Assembly: GCF_041912895.1 (NCBI RefSeq)
Contig: NZ_JAYSGI010000002.1
Span: 310,001-374,000, forward strand
Reading direction: 5' to 3'
DNA length: 64,000 bases
Source of the DNA: Pelagerythrobacter sp041912895
Lineage (GTDB): Bacteria; Pseudomonadota; Alphaproteobacteria; Sphingomonadales; Sphingomonadaceae
The notes under the pieces are model-generated. The model worked only from the letters and a program-made list of their open reading frames with translations, had not been told where the DNA came from and did not search any database. Shown here piece by piece: positions 17,570 to 25,829 of this stretch (positions are counted from its first letter, which is position 1; every line of letters begins with the position of its first letter). Position numbers and translations under genes: made by a program.

Positions 17570-18041
17570 CGACCGATCCGGCGTCGCATCGCCGGCCGCC
17601 GGCCCGCACCATCGCGCGCTCGAATCGCTTTACGGTTCGGCACCGGTCAACGCGCTGTTCGATTCGCGGCTCGAAATCGTGGACGAAGGACGCTCGCGGA
17701 TCGAGTTCGTCGTCACCGAAGCGGCCTATCACGCGGCCGGCGCGGCGCACGGCACGATCTATTTCAAGATGCTCGACGACGCCGCGTTCTACGCCGCTAA
17801 CACGCTGGTCACCGACCGCTTCCTGCTGACCACCTCGTTCAACCTGCACTTCACCAAGCCGGTGCGCGCGGGGAAAGTCGTGGCCGAAGGGCGCTGGGTC
17901 AGCGGCCGGCGGCGCGTGCTGGTGGCCGAGGCGCGGCTGATCGACGGCGAAGGCGACGAGATCGGGCGCGGCACCGGCACGTTCATGCGCTCGCGGATCG
18001 CGCTGTCGAGCCTGCCCGGCTATCGCTCTCACGGGGGCTGA
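17556..18041 (+). CDS. PaaI-type acyl-CoA thioesterase (hotdog fold)
   Basis: 161 aa from a TTG at 17556, which overlaps the ptsN end by 14 bp. Upstream starts would overlap ptsN more. The hotdog signature is AAGAAHGTIYFKMLDDAAFYAAN, with the central helix Asp; the hotdog strand FNLHFTKPV follows. Such proteins hydrolyse acyl-CoA or phenylacetyl-CoA-type thioesters; the substrate is unknown here. It is followed by a DUF1491 gene 2 bp after its stop. Confidence 0.85.
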   Translation: MTPPDDRSGVASPAAGPHHRALESLYGSAPVNALFDSRLEIVDEGRSRIEFVVTEAAYHAAGAAHGTIYFKMLDDAAFYAANTLVTDRFLLTTSFNLHFTKPVRAGKVVAEGRWVSGRRRVLVAEARLIDGEGDEIGRGTGTFMRSRIALSSLPGYRSHGG

Positions 18042-18043
18042 CC

Positions 18044-18382
18044 GTGAGCGATGGACGCCTTCCTGCGCACCTCGAAGTCGCGGCGATCCTGCGGCTTGCC
18101 GAATCGCAGGGGGGATTCGCTACGGTTATCGAAAAGGGTGAACGCGACGCCGGCACGATCCTCGTCGTAACGATGTTTCGTGGCGAGAACGCTGTGCTTT
18201 TCGAAAGGATGCCACAGAGCGACGGAACCCGCGCCTTCGTGCTCGCAAAATCGCAAGATACTGAAAATCAAATGGAATTTTCGGAATACCTCGAGCGGCG
18301 CAAGCGGCAGGATGGCGATATCTGGATTTTGGAGGTGGATGTCGCGGATGCGGAACGGTTCGTCGCATCCTTGCCGCGATAA
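18044..18382 (+). CDS. DUF1491 family protein
   Basis: 112 aa from a GTG at 18044, 2 bp after the thioesterase stop. The patterns LPAHLEVAAILRLAE, GERDAGTILVV and FSEYLERRKRQDGDIWILEVDVAD match the alphaproteobacterial DUF1491 family. No catalytic motif, signal peptide or membrane segment is visible. It is the last gene of the rightward origin-side run; the next ~200 bp hold no gene. Confidence 0.88.
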   Translation: MSDGRLPAHLEVAAILRLAESQGGFATVIEKGERDAGTILVVTMFRGENAVLFERMPQSDGTRAFVLAKSQDTENQMEFSEYLERRKRQDGDIWILEVDVADAERFVASLPR

Positions 18383-18383
18383 G

Positions 18384-18411
18384 TTGACATGAAACCGCCG
18401 CAATCTATCTG
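18384..18411 (+). promoter_or_regulatory. Possible sigma70-type promoter before the SleB-like gene
   Basis: A perfect -35 word TTGACA (18384-18389) is followed after 16 bp by TATCTG (18406-18411), a fair -10. It sits in the 200-bp gap between DUF1491 and the cell-wall hydrolase. The 5' leader would be about 165 nt. I see no riboswitch or small ORF in it. Confidence 0.35.
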
Positions 18412-18582
18412 GCGCGGCAACTACCGATGCGCAGGCGGCGCACGCGGCATTCGGCCGTGTCGTTAGCACGCAGACGGGGAACGGCCGGCAGGCCTGACAA
18501 CTGGACCACTACCAACGCAAGCCAACGCGATCGGGTCCCAGCCTGCGACTGAGCACGTTCACCGCTCAAAGAACGATAATCG

Positions 18583-19215
18583 ATGAGTCGCAAGACCCGC
18601 TTTGCCGCGTTCGCGGCGCTCGCCGCGATCACGAGTATTACGATCGTCAGTGCCGAAGGTTCCGGCGCCAACGCCCAGACGGGCGAGAACCCCCAGATTT
18701 CCGAGCCTGCGCTGACCGAAGAGGTCGTGCCGGTGTTCGTCGAAGAGGAAGTGGTTCAGCCGCTTCCCGAAGAATCCGAACAGACCATCCCCGATGCCGC
18801 GTCGCTGACCGAACTGGTCGCCGCGATGCCCGAGCGCGACACGCTCTCGGACGAGATGGAATGCCTCGCCGGCGCGGTCTATTTCGAATCGCGCGGAGAG
18901 CCGCTCACCGGCCAGTTGGCGGTGGCGCAGGTCGTCATCAATCGCGCCGATTCGGGCCTGTTTCCGTCCGATTACTGCGGCGTGGTCTATCAGCGCGCGC
19001 AGTTCTCGTTCGTGAAGGGCGGATCGATGCCGCATATCCGGCGCGGATCGGCGGCGTGGAAGCGCGCCAAGGCCGTCGCGCAAATCGCGCATGAAGGCCT
19101 GTGGGCGAGCAAGGCGGGCGATGCGCTCTATTTCCACGCCAAGCGCGTCAGCCCGCGCTGGCGGCACAGCAAGCAGGCGCGCGCCACGATCGACAGCCAC
19201 ATCTTCTACCGCTGA
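18583..19215 (+). CDS. Cell-wall hydrolase (SleB / Hydrolase_2 family)
   Basis: 210 aa. An N-terminal signal peptide (about 1-31) is followed by an acidic Glu/Val-rich linker (35-75). The Hydrolase_2 domain begins EMECLAGAVYFESRGEPL, in which the glutamates are the likely catalytic residues, and continues VVINRADSG and SFVKGG. Relatives such as SleB cleave peptidoglycan glycan strands; in non-sporulating alphaproteobacteria they are general lytic enzymes. The gene is monocistronic and converges on xthA. Confidence 0.9.
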   Translation: MSRKTRFAAFAALAAITSITIVSAEGSGANAQTGENPQISEPALTEEVVPVFVEEEVVQPLPEESEQTIPDAASLTELVAAMPERDTLSDEMECLAGAVYFESRGEPLTGQLAVAQVVINRADSGLFPSDYCGVVYQRAQFSFVKGGSMPHIRRGSAAWKRAKAVAQIAHEGLWASKAGDALYFHAKRVSPRWRHSKQARATIDSHIFYR

Positions 19216-19244
19216 TTGGATCTGCCGCCCATCGAAGGCGGTAG

Positions 19245-20018
19245 TCAGTCGCGCACTTCGACCCACACGGGCGCGTGGTCGCTCGCCTTCTCGCGCCCGC
19301 GGTATTCCTTGTCGACGCCCGCCGCGGTCATCCGGTCGGCGAGCTCGGGGCTCAGCAGCAGATGGTCGATGCGGAAGCCGTGGTCGCGCTGCCATGCGCC
19401 GGCCTGATAGTCCCAGAACGTCCACACCCCGCCACGCGGGTTGAGCGTGTCGATCGCGTCGGTCCACCCGTCTGCGAGCAGGCGGCGGTAGGCCGCACGC
19501 GATTCGGGCTGCATCAGCGCGTCGTTCGCCATCGCGGGCGGCGACCACACGTCCTTGTCCTCGGGAATGACGTTGAAATCGCCGACGACCGCGCAGGGGA
19601 TTTCCAGTGCCCATAGGTCGGCCATGCGCGCGTGCAGCCGTTCCATCCACGCCAGCTTGTAAGCGAACTTGGGGCCGGGTTGCGGGTTGCCGTTGGGCAG
19701 GTAGAGGCACACGATCCGCACGCCGTTGACGTCGGCCTCCAGATAACGCGCGTGCTCGTCGTCGGGATCGCCGGGCAAGGTGCGCTGCGCTTCGACCGGT
19801 TCGACGCCATCGGCGAGGATCGCGACTCCGTTGAAACCCTTCTGCCCGTGCCAGATCGCCTTGTAGCCGATCTGTTCGAACTCGGCGGCGGGGAAGCCTT
19901 CGTCCTGGCTTTTGACCTCCTGCAGGCAGGCGACCGTGGGGCGCGTTTCCTCGAGCCATTCGATCAGGCGCGGTAGCCGCGCCTTGACCCCGTTGATGTT
20001 GAAGCTGGCGATTTTCAT
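19245..20018 (-). CDS. xthA: Exodeoxyribonuclease III
   Basis: 257 aa. It is an AP endonuclease and 3'-5' exonuclease of base-excision repair. Family motifs appear in order: FNINGVKARL, LQEVKSQDEGFP (metal-binding Glu), YLPNGNP, GDFNVIPEDKDVW, RIDHLLLSP and the catalytic EKASDHAPVW. The length is normal. It follows erpA by 38 bp on the same strand. Confidence 0.96.
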   Translation of the reverse strand: MKIASFNINGVKARLPRLIEWLEETRPTVACLQEVKSQDEGFPAAEFEQIGYKAIWHGQKGFNGVAILADGVEPVEAQRTLPGDPDDEHARYLEADVNGVRIVCLYLPNGNPQPGPKFAYKLAWMERLHARMADLWALEIPCAVVGDFNVIPEDKDVWSPPAMANDALMQPESRAAYRRLLADGWTDAIDTLNPRGGVWTFWDYQAGAWQRDHGFRIDHLLLSPELADRMTAAGVDKEYRGREKASDHAPVWVEVRD

Positions 20019-20056
20019 GGGCGCACCTTTGCCCCAAGCGCGCCTGCGGGTCTAAC

Positions 20057-20389
20057 TCAAATCCCGAAGCTCGATCCGCAGCCGCATCCGGCGGCGGCGT
20101 TGGGATTCTCGACCCGGAACGCCGCGCCGCCCAGCGATTCGACGAAATCGACCGTGCTGCCCGTCACGAGATCGAGGCTGACCGGATCGACCACCAGCCG
20201 CACGCCGTCGGTCTCGCTCACCGCGTCGTCGGCCGCTGGCGCGCCGAGATCGAACTTGTACTGGAAGCCCGAACAGCCGCCGCCTTCCACCGATAGGCGC
20301 AGGATCGCGGGCTTTTCCTGCCGTTGCGCGATCCACGCGATGCGTTTCGCAGCGGCGGGGGTGAGGGTGAGCGTTTCGGCCATCGTCAC
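20057..20389 (-). CDS. erpA: Iron-sulfur cluster insertion protein ErpA / A-type carrier
   Basis: 110 aa. A-type carriers pass Fe-S clusters to apo-enzymes. The three conserved cysteines are in GGCSGFQYKF and in the C-terminal GCGCGSSF. ATGs at 20389 and 20383 are both possible; the first is used. This is the second A-type carrier in the window, the other being SufA in the suf operon. It sits between the CBS-domain gene and xthA. Confidence 0.93.
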   Translation of the reverse strand: MTMAETLTLTPAAAKRIAWIAQRQEKPAILRLSVEGGGCSGFQYKFDLGAPAADDAVSETDGVRLVVDPVSLDLVTGSTVDFVESLGGAAFRVENPNAAAGCGCGSSFGI

Positions 20390-20426
20390 GATATGGGGTG
20401 TGTTCGCCGCCCGCTCAAGCTCCGGA

Positions 20427-20858
20427 TCAGGCCGTCGCGATGTAATCGCGCATGGCCGCGGCGTCGCGCTCGACCTCGTCGATCCGCGATTTGACCAGAT
20501 CGCCGATCGAGATGAAGCCGCACATCGTCTGGCCGTCGACCACCGGCAGGTGGCGCACGCGCCGCCGGGTCATCAGTGCCAGCGCCTCGTCCACCTTGGT
20601 CGAGGGAGCGATGGTGATCGCGGGCGCAGTCATCACCTCGCCCACCGTGCGGTCGAGCGCGGCGCCGCCTTCCTTCGCCGTACAGTAGAGCACGTCGCGT
20701 TCGGAGAAGATGCCCGCGACCCGCCCGCCTTCGACCACCGGCAAGGCCCCGATTCGGCGATCGGCCAGCAGGGCCACCGCGTCGCGCACTTTCGTTCGCC
20801 CTTCGCAGCTCACGATGTCGGCGCTCGCGCGGCCGACGATCAGCCTGGCTATATCCAT
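20427..20858 (-). CDS. Tandem CBS-domain protein
   Basis: 143 aa from the ATG at 20858, which follows a near-perfect AGGAGGT ribosome-binding site; an upstream in-frame ATG at 20912 lacks one. Two CBS modules span almost the whole protein, each with the pattern RRIGALPVVEGGRVAGIFSERD or RVRHLPVVDG...ISIGDLV. Stand-alone CBS pairs usually sense adenosyl nucleotides. The target is unknown. The gene leads the CBS-erpA-xthA run. Confidence 0.92.
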   Translation of the reverse strand: MDIARLIVGRASADIVSCEGRTKVRDAVALLADRRIGALPVVEGGRVAGIFSERDVLYCTAKEGGAALDRTVGEVMTAPAITIAPSTKVDEALALMTRRRVRHLPVVDGQTMCGFISIGDLVKSRIDEVERDAAAMRDYIATA

Positions 20859-20941
20859 GGCTTCGACCTCCTTTGCGCGCGCAGGATGCCACGAAACGCC
20901 CGCCATTGCCAATCGCGCGCGAAAAGCCCACGTGAACGCGC

Positions 20942-21238
20942 ATGGTGCCGCCCTCCCCGCTCGACGATCCCGACAAGGCCGCTTTCGCCTGGGCGCGCTA
21001 CAAGCGGCTGATGCGGTTCATGGTCGGGGTGACGCTGGCGGTGGTCGCGCTGGTGCTCGGCTATCTCTACGTCAGCGGCAGCGCGCTCTCGATCCATTTC
21101 TACATCGCCACCGGGCTCGGCGTGGGCGCGGCGATGATGCTGACGGCGGCGCTGATGGGGCTGGTGTTTCTCTCCAGCGGCACGGGCCACGACGAGAGCG
21201 TGACCGACCTGACCGGCGGCGACGAGTGGGAGAGCTGA
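20942..21238 (+). CDS. Small two-helix membrane protein, function unknown
   Basis: 98 aa. Two hydrophobic helices (about 26-45 and 53-80) are flanked by a short cytoplasmic N-terminus and an acidic tail ending DEWES. I do not recognise a named family. The start is divergent from the CBS gene, and the stop is 1 bp from that of the convergent ferredoxin gene. Confidence 0.75.
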   Translation: MVPPSPLDDPDKAAFAWARYKRLMRFMVGVTLAVVALVLGYLYVSGSALSIHFYIATGLGVGAAMMLTAALMGLVFLSSGTGHDESVTDLTGGDEWES

Positions 21239-21239
21239 G

Positions 21240-21605
21240 CTAGCGCGCCGCGCGCAGGCGAAATTCCTCGACCGGCTCGCCGCCGATGAGGTGCTGCTGG
21301 ATGATCCGTTCGAGCACCGCTTCGCTGCACGAATGATACCAGACCCGGTCGGGCCAGACGACCGCGACCGGCCCCGCTTCGCACACTTGCAGGCAATCGG
21401 CCTTGGTCCGCTGCACCGTCGATCCTGCGAGGCCGAGCTGCTTGAGGCGCTTCTTCAGGTATTTCCACGCGCGCTCGCCTTCCTCGCGGCGGCAGCATTT
21501 CTGCTTTTCCGACACCGCGCACAGGAAGATGTGCCGCTCGACCCGCTCGCCGCCGATCTTGTCGAGCGCCCGTTCGGCTTTCGCGAGATCGCCCGCCCGG
21601 CTCAT
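21240..21605 (-). CDS. Thioredoxin-like [2Fe-2S] ferredoxin
   Basis: 121 aa. It resembles the small thioredoxin-fold ferredoxins. The cluster cysteines are in HIFLCAVSEKQKCC and DCLQVCEAGP, the usual two-pair arrangement, with VVWPDRVWYHS following. The redox partner is unknown. Its ATG overlaps the end of the upstream S9 peptidase gene (ATGA), so the pair is translationally coupled despite no obvious functional link. Confidence 0.88.
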   Translation of the reverse strand: MSRAGDLAKAERALDKIGGERVERHIFLCAVSEKQKCCRREEGERAWKYLKKRLKQLGLAGSTVQRTKADCLQVCEAGPVAVVWPDRVWYHSCSEAVLERIIQQHLIGGEPVEEFRLRAAR

Positions 21606-23731
21606 TCCTCGCCCAGCCAGCGGTCGAGCCAGGCGAACACCGTTTCATGCCACTGGAGCGAGTTCTTCGCGCCCAGCACCCAGTGGTTCTCGTCCGGGAA
21701 CACCAGCAGCTGCGCGGGCACATTGCGTTCCTGCAGCGCGGTGAACGCGCCGAGCGCCTGGGTATAGGGCACGCGGAAGTCCTTCTGACCGGTCACCACC
21801 AGCATCGGCGTCTTCCATTGGCCCACGTGATTGACCGGGTTCCATTTCTCGTAAAGCTTGGGATTCTGGGTGTACGATCCGCCGAAATCCCAGCGCGGAA
21901 ACCACAGTTCCTCGGTCGCGTAATAGAAGCTGCGCATGTCGAACAGGCCGTCGTGCTGCACCAGGCAATCGAACCGGTCGGGCCATTTCCCGGCGATCCA
22001 GTTCATCATGTAGCCGCCGTAGCTCGCCCCCATCGCGCAGGCGCGCTTCCCGTCGATCTGCGGATCGAGCGCGAGCGCGGCGGCGAGGCCTTTCTGCAGG
22101 TCTTCGAGCGGCTTGCCGCCCCAGTCGCGGTTGATCGCATCGGTGAAGGCCTGCCCGTATCCGGTGGAGCCGTGGAAATCGACCGAGATCACCGCGTAGC
22201 CCTGGCTGGCGACCACGCGCGGGTTCCAGCGGGTGGACCAGGCATCGTTGAAGCTGCCCTGTGGCCCGCCGTGGACGTAGAGGATCGCGGGCATCTCGCC
22301 CTCCACCCCGTCAAGCTTGGTGATCTGCCCCCACACGGTGTCGCCGTTCGCGCCCGCGAAGCTGAACCGGCGGGTGACGATCGGCGCGAGCCGGCCGAGG
22401 CGCGAGCCCGCGATCTCGGTCAGCGGCATGGCCTGCTCCCAGCCCTGCGACACGAACAGTTCGGGCGGCGCGCCGATCGAATCGCGCGCGAACAGCAGCC
22501 GGTCGCCGGGCAATGGCGTGACGCTGCCGATGTGCGCTTCGTTACCCGCCATCAGATCGAGCTCGGTGACTTCGCCGGTCGCAGGGTCGATGCGGAAGGC
22601 CGGGGTGTCGAGCACGTCCTGTGCGGTGGCGACGATCCAGCGCGAATCGGGCGTCCAGGCGATCGAGCCGAACGAGCGGTCGAAGCCCTCGGTCAGCGCG
22701 CGTGTTTCGCCGGTCGCGAGGTTGCGCAGGTGGATGACCAGACGGTCGGCCTCGTACCGCGGCCGCTCCATTGCGGCATAGGCAAGCCACTTGCCGTCGG
22801 GCGACGGCGCGGGCAGCGTGTCGGTCGCTTCGTTGCCGTAGGTAAGGTTTATCGGCTCGCCGCCTTCGAGGCCGTTCCACCAGATATCGACATTGGTCGA
22901 GGTCGGCTCGGCCCGGTCGGACACGCGCGCGGCGAAATAGACGCCCGAGCCGTCGGGTGCCCAGGCGATCTCCTCGCCGCCGCCGAACGGCTTGGTCGGC
23001 GTGTCGCCAACCAGCGCGCCCTCGCCTGCCGGTCCGTCGAGCGGGATGCCCGCGCCGCTGGCCTTGCCGTTAGCGAGATCGAAGGCGAAGACGCGGCCGA
23101 AGGTCCCGGGCGTTTCCCACGTATCCCAGTGGCGCACGAAGCCGTCCGCCGCATCGTAGAGCCGGCCATCGCCCGGGCCGGGCGGATGGCTCTCGCCGTC
23201 CCCCTCGCAGCCGAACGTCGGGCATTCGCGCGCGATGTCGCCGTAGAGTGCGATCCTGCCGCCATCACGCGAGAGCGCGAAGCCGCTGACCGAAGCGCGC
23301 GTCTGCGTCACTTGCGCGGGCGTACCGGTCACGCCGCTGGCTCCGACGCGCGCGCGCCAGACCTGGGTGGAACCGCCCTCGCCCCGATCGGACAGGAAAT
23401 AGAGCCACCCGTCGGGCCCGAATACCGCGCCGCTCGCGCTGCCGCCGAGATCGAGCGCCACCGCCCGCGCATCGGGCGCCCCCAGATCGCGGACGTAGAG
23501 CGTGCTGCTGCGCGTGTAGCTTGCCGGGTCGGTTTCGGTGACGGTGTAGGCCACCAGCCGGCCGTCGGGCGAGGTCGCCGGCGATCCGAGGCGGGGCATC
23601 GTCACCAGATCCTGCGCCGTCATCGGAGCGGTCGCTCGCGGTGCGGTTTCCTGGGCGAGCGAAGGGGCGGCGAACGCCAGCGCGGCGATGGCTGCGGCGA
23701 GGGAGGCGGCGGGGCCCGTGGTCTTTCTCAT
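21602..23731 (-). CDS. S9-family prolyl oligopeptidase-type peptidase (secreted)
   Basis: 709 aa. A signal peptide (about 1-26, ending SLAQ) directs export. Residues 40-400 form the WD40-like beta-propeller typical of S9 peptidases, and the C-terminal alpha/beta hydrolase domain has the nucleophile Ser570 in GASYGGYMM. The Asp is in VVTGQKDFRVPYTQ and the His in DENHWV. Such enzymes (DPP-IV or acylaminoacyl-peptidase type) release dipeptides or acyl-amino acids from periplasmic peptides. It is 54 bp downstream of popZ. Confidence 0.93.
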   Translation of the reverse strand: MRKTTGPAASLAAAIAALAFAAPSLAQETAPRATAPMTAQDLVTMPRLGSPATSPDGRLVAYTVTETDPASYTRSSTLYVRDLGAPDARAVALDLGGSASGAVFGPDGWLYFLSDRGEGGSTQVWRARVGASGVTGTPAQVTQTRASVSGFALSRDGGRIALYGDIARECPTFGCEGDGESHPPGPGDGRLYDAADGFVRHWDTWETPGTFGRVFAFDLANGKASGAGIPLDGPAGEGALVGDTPTKPFGGGEEIAWAPDGSGVYFAARVSDRAEPTSTNVDIWWNGLEGGEPINLTYGNEATDTLPAPSPDGKWLAYAAMERPRYEADRLVIHLRNLATGETRALTEGFDRSFGSIAWTPDSRWIVATAQDVLDTPAFRIDPATGEVTELDLMAGNEAHIGSVTPLPGDRLLFARDSIGAPPELFVSQGWEQAMPLTEIAGSRLGRLAPIVTRRFSFAGANGDTVWGQITKLDGVEGEMPAILYVHGGPQGSFNDAWSTRWNPRVVASQGYAVISVDFHGSTGYGQAFTDAINRDWGGKPLEDLQKGLAAALALDPQIDGKRACAMGASYGGYMMNWIAGKWPDRFDCLVQHDGLFDMRSFYYATEELWFPRWDFGGSYTQNPKLYEKWNPVNHVGQWKTPMLVVTGQKDFRVPYTQALGAFTALQERNVPAQLLVFPDENHWVLGAKNSLQWHETVFAWLDRWLGEE

Positions 23732-23785
23732 GCCTGCGGGCCTAGCGCGTCGCGCAGCGTCGCGAAAGGCGTTTGGCGCGCGGGT

Positions 23786-24265
23786 TCAGCCGCGCTTGCC
23801 GGCGATGCGCGCGATCTCGGCCTTGACCATCTTCTCGACCATTCCCGGCAGGTTCGTATCGAGCCATTCGGCGAGCATCGGGCGCAGCATCTCGCGCACC
23901 AGGCCTTCGAGCGAGGTTTCGCCCGAGCGGACGATCTGCGGCGGCGCGCCCGGTTCGGCCAGCATGGCGAGCGCGGCGAGGTTCTCGCGCAGCGACACAC
24001 GCACGGCATCGGTGGTCAGCGGCGAATTTTCGTCGTCATCCGAATCGCCATGCGAATCGGCCGGCGCTTCCTCGACGAAATCGGCGGTGCCGAGATCGAG
24101 CACTTCCTCGGCTTCCTCCGCACTCGCGGGGTCGGGGGCGGCGACGCCTTCTTCCTCGCGGCGGCGGCGCGTTTCCAGCGCGATCGCGCGGTTGTCGCGC
24201 GCGATCACCTTCTTGATGGATTCGAGGATTTCCTCGACCGAAGCTTCGCCCTGCTGGCGCATCAT
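23786..24265 (-). CDS. popZ: PopZ-like polar organizing protein (DUF2497)
   Basis: 159 aa. The N-terminal helix reads SVEEILESIKKVIARDN and the C-terminal domain reads LEGLVREMLRPMLAEWLDTNLPGMVEKMVKAEI; both are hallmarks of DUF2497/PopZ. Between them is an acidic Glu/Asp/Ala-rich disordered linker (about 45-85). In Caulobacter PopZ forms a polar matrix that captures ParB-parS and ParA. Here it sits 23 kb from the parABS locus. Whether it works as PopZ in this lineage is inference. A second ATG lies one codon in. Confidence 0.88.
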   Translation of the reverse strand: MMRQQGEASVEEILESIKKVIARDNRAIALETRRRREEEGVAAPDPASAEEAEEVLDLGTADFVEEAPADSHGDSDDDENSPLTTDAVRVSLRENLAALAMLAEPGAPPQIVRSGETSLEGLVREMLRPMLAEWLDTNLPGMVEKMVKAEIARIAGKRG

Positions 24266-24291
24266 TCCAGGCCCCCGATAGCGCCCGCGCG

Positions 24292-25827
24292 TCAGTAAGC
24301 CGGCGCGGCAGGCTGCGATTTCTGCGGCGGAATCTCCGCGTCCTGCGCCGGGATGTCAACGGTTCTCGTCGACTGGACGACCGGCGCGGGATCGTTCTCC
24401 CAGTCCCACCACTTGCCTTCGACGCGCTCGAAATTGAGCTGCGGATCGTAGAGCAGCCCGTCGCCGTCGAGCCCGAGGTCGCGCGCTTCGGCGCGGCCCA
24501 TCGCGGCGAGCAGGCTGAACCCCGCGACGTAGGCGTTGCGCCGGGCGGTGACGAGCTCGACGCGCGCGTTGAGCAATTCCTGCTCGGCGTTAAGCACGTC
24601 GAGGATCGTGCGGTTGCCGATCGAGTTCTCCGCGCGCACGCCTTCCAGGCTGAGCTCGGCAGCGGACACCGCGCCTTGCGAGCTTTCGATGATCGCGAGC
24701 GAGGCCTGCCAGCTCGAATAGGCGGCGCGGACCTGCGCGATCACGTCGCGCTCGGCGGCGATCACCGTCTCGAGTGCCGAGGAGGCGCGCGCCTGCGCCT
24801 GCCTGCGCAAGGCGGCGGGGCGGCCACCTTGGAAGATCGGGATCGAGATCGACACGCCGGCTTGCGCTTCGCTCGATGTCTGCGAGGGATTGGTGTCCGG
24901 AAGCGTCGGGTCGGTGACTGCACCGCCCAGGGTTCCGAGGAAGTTGTTATATCCGTAACCTGTGAACAGCGAGACCCGCGGCAGGCGGCTCGAGCCGGCC
25001 ACATCGATGTCATAACCGGCCGCATCCGCGAGTTCGCGTGCGGCGATCAGATCGGGATTGTCCTCGAGCGCGATATCGACCGCGATATTCGGACTGTCGG
25101 GCAGGCCGGGCAGCGGCGGCGGCGGCTGGAGATCGTCCGGCGCCTGCCCCACCAGTGAGACGTAGTTTTCACGCGCGGCGATCAGATTCGCCTGTGCCGA
25201 ACGCAGGTCGCTCTGCGCGAGCGCGAGGCGCGATTCGGACTGTGCGACATCGGTGCGTGTCAGATCGCCGATCTCGAACCGGTCGCTGGTAGCCTGGAGA
25301 TTGGTGGAAAGCACGTCGACCTGGTTCGCTGCCAAGCCGACCAGCGCCTGGTTGCCGATCACATCCATGTAAGCGGCGACGACCTGGCTGAAGATGGCCG
25401 ACTCGGTCGCGCGCAGATCGGCCTGGCCAGCCTGCACCCGCTCTTCCGCGGCCCGCACGGCGTTCTTCACCGCGCCGCCCGAATAGATCGGCACGCTGAG
25501 ATCGACATTGGCGTTGATCGCGCGCTCGGGCGTAGTGAAGCTCGTCGAACTTTGCTTGAGGAACTCGACATACTGCCCGGTCGCCGCGATGTCGGGTCGC
25601 CCGGCCGATTTCTCGATCGGTACGTTCTCGTCGTTGGCGCGCTGGTCGGCGCGCGCGGCCTGCAGCGTCGGATTGGCGCGGTAGGCCCCGGCCAGCGCCT
25701 CGCGCAGCGTGTCGGCCTGCGCGGGAACGGCAGCGATCGCCGCGCCGGCCAGCAGGGCCAGTTTAACGGCCCCCAGGTTCACGCCCCCCAGCTTCACGCC
25801 CCCCAGCTTCACGCCCCATCGCGCCAT
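24292..25827 (-). CDS. tolC: TolC-family outer-membrane efflux protein
   Basis: 511 aa from the ATG at 25827, 2 bp after the methyltransferase stop. The N-terminus has an unusual GVKLGG repeat, then a hydrophobic segment ending VPAQA, the likely signal cleavage site. Two OEP repeats follow with typical motifs such as ATGQY, VPIYSGG, SRLALAQSDL, ISIPIFQGG and TILDVLNAEQELLNARVELVTARRN. Trimers form the outer-membrane channel for type I secretion or RND pumps; no partner pump is nearby. The Pro-rich C-terminus ends AAPAY. Confidence 0.93.
   Translation of the reverse strand: MARWGVKLGGVKLGGVNLGAVKLALLAGAAIAAVPAQADTLREALAGAYRANPTLQAARADQRANDENVPIEKSAGRPDIAATGQYVEFLKQSSTSFTTPERAINANVDLSVPIYSGGAVKNAVRAAEERVQAGQADLRATESAIFSQVVAAYMDVIGNQALVGLAANQVDVLSTNLQATSDRFEIGDLTRTDVAQSESRLALAQSDLRSAQANLIAARENYVSLVGQAPDDLQPPPPLPGLPDSPNIAVDIALEDNPDLIAARELADAAGYDIDVAGSSRLPRVSLFTGYGYNNFLGTLGGAVTDPTLPDTNPSQTSSEAQAGVSISIPIFQGGRPAALRRQAQARASSALETVIAAERDVIAQVRAAYSSWQASLAIIESSQGAVSAAELSLEGVRAENSIGNRTILDVLNAEQELLNARVELVTARRNAYVAGFSLLAAMGRAEARDLGLDGDGLLYDPQLNFERVEGKWWDWENDPAPVVQSTRTVDIPAQDAEIPPQKSQPAAPAY
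25773..25817 (-). repeat. 15-bp tandem repeat at the start of tolC
   Basis: About three imperfect copies of a 15-bp unit encode GVKLG / GVNLG before the signal-peptide core of TolC. The unit keeps the reading frame. Exact ends are approximate. Confidence 0.65.
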
Positions 25828-25829
25828 GC

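Noticed and set aside
21647..24298. 883-codon plus-strand frame over the S9 peptidase and popZ
   Set aside because: Antisense shadow of two recognised genes; biased composition and no domain.
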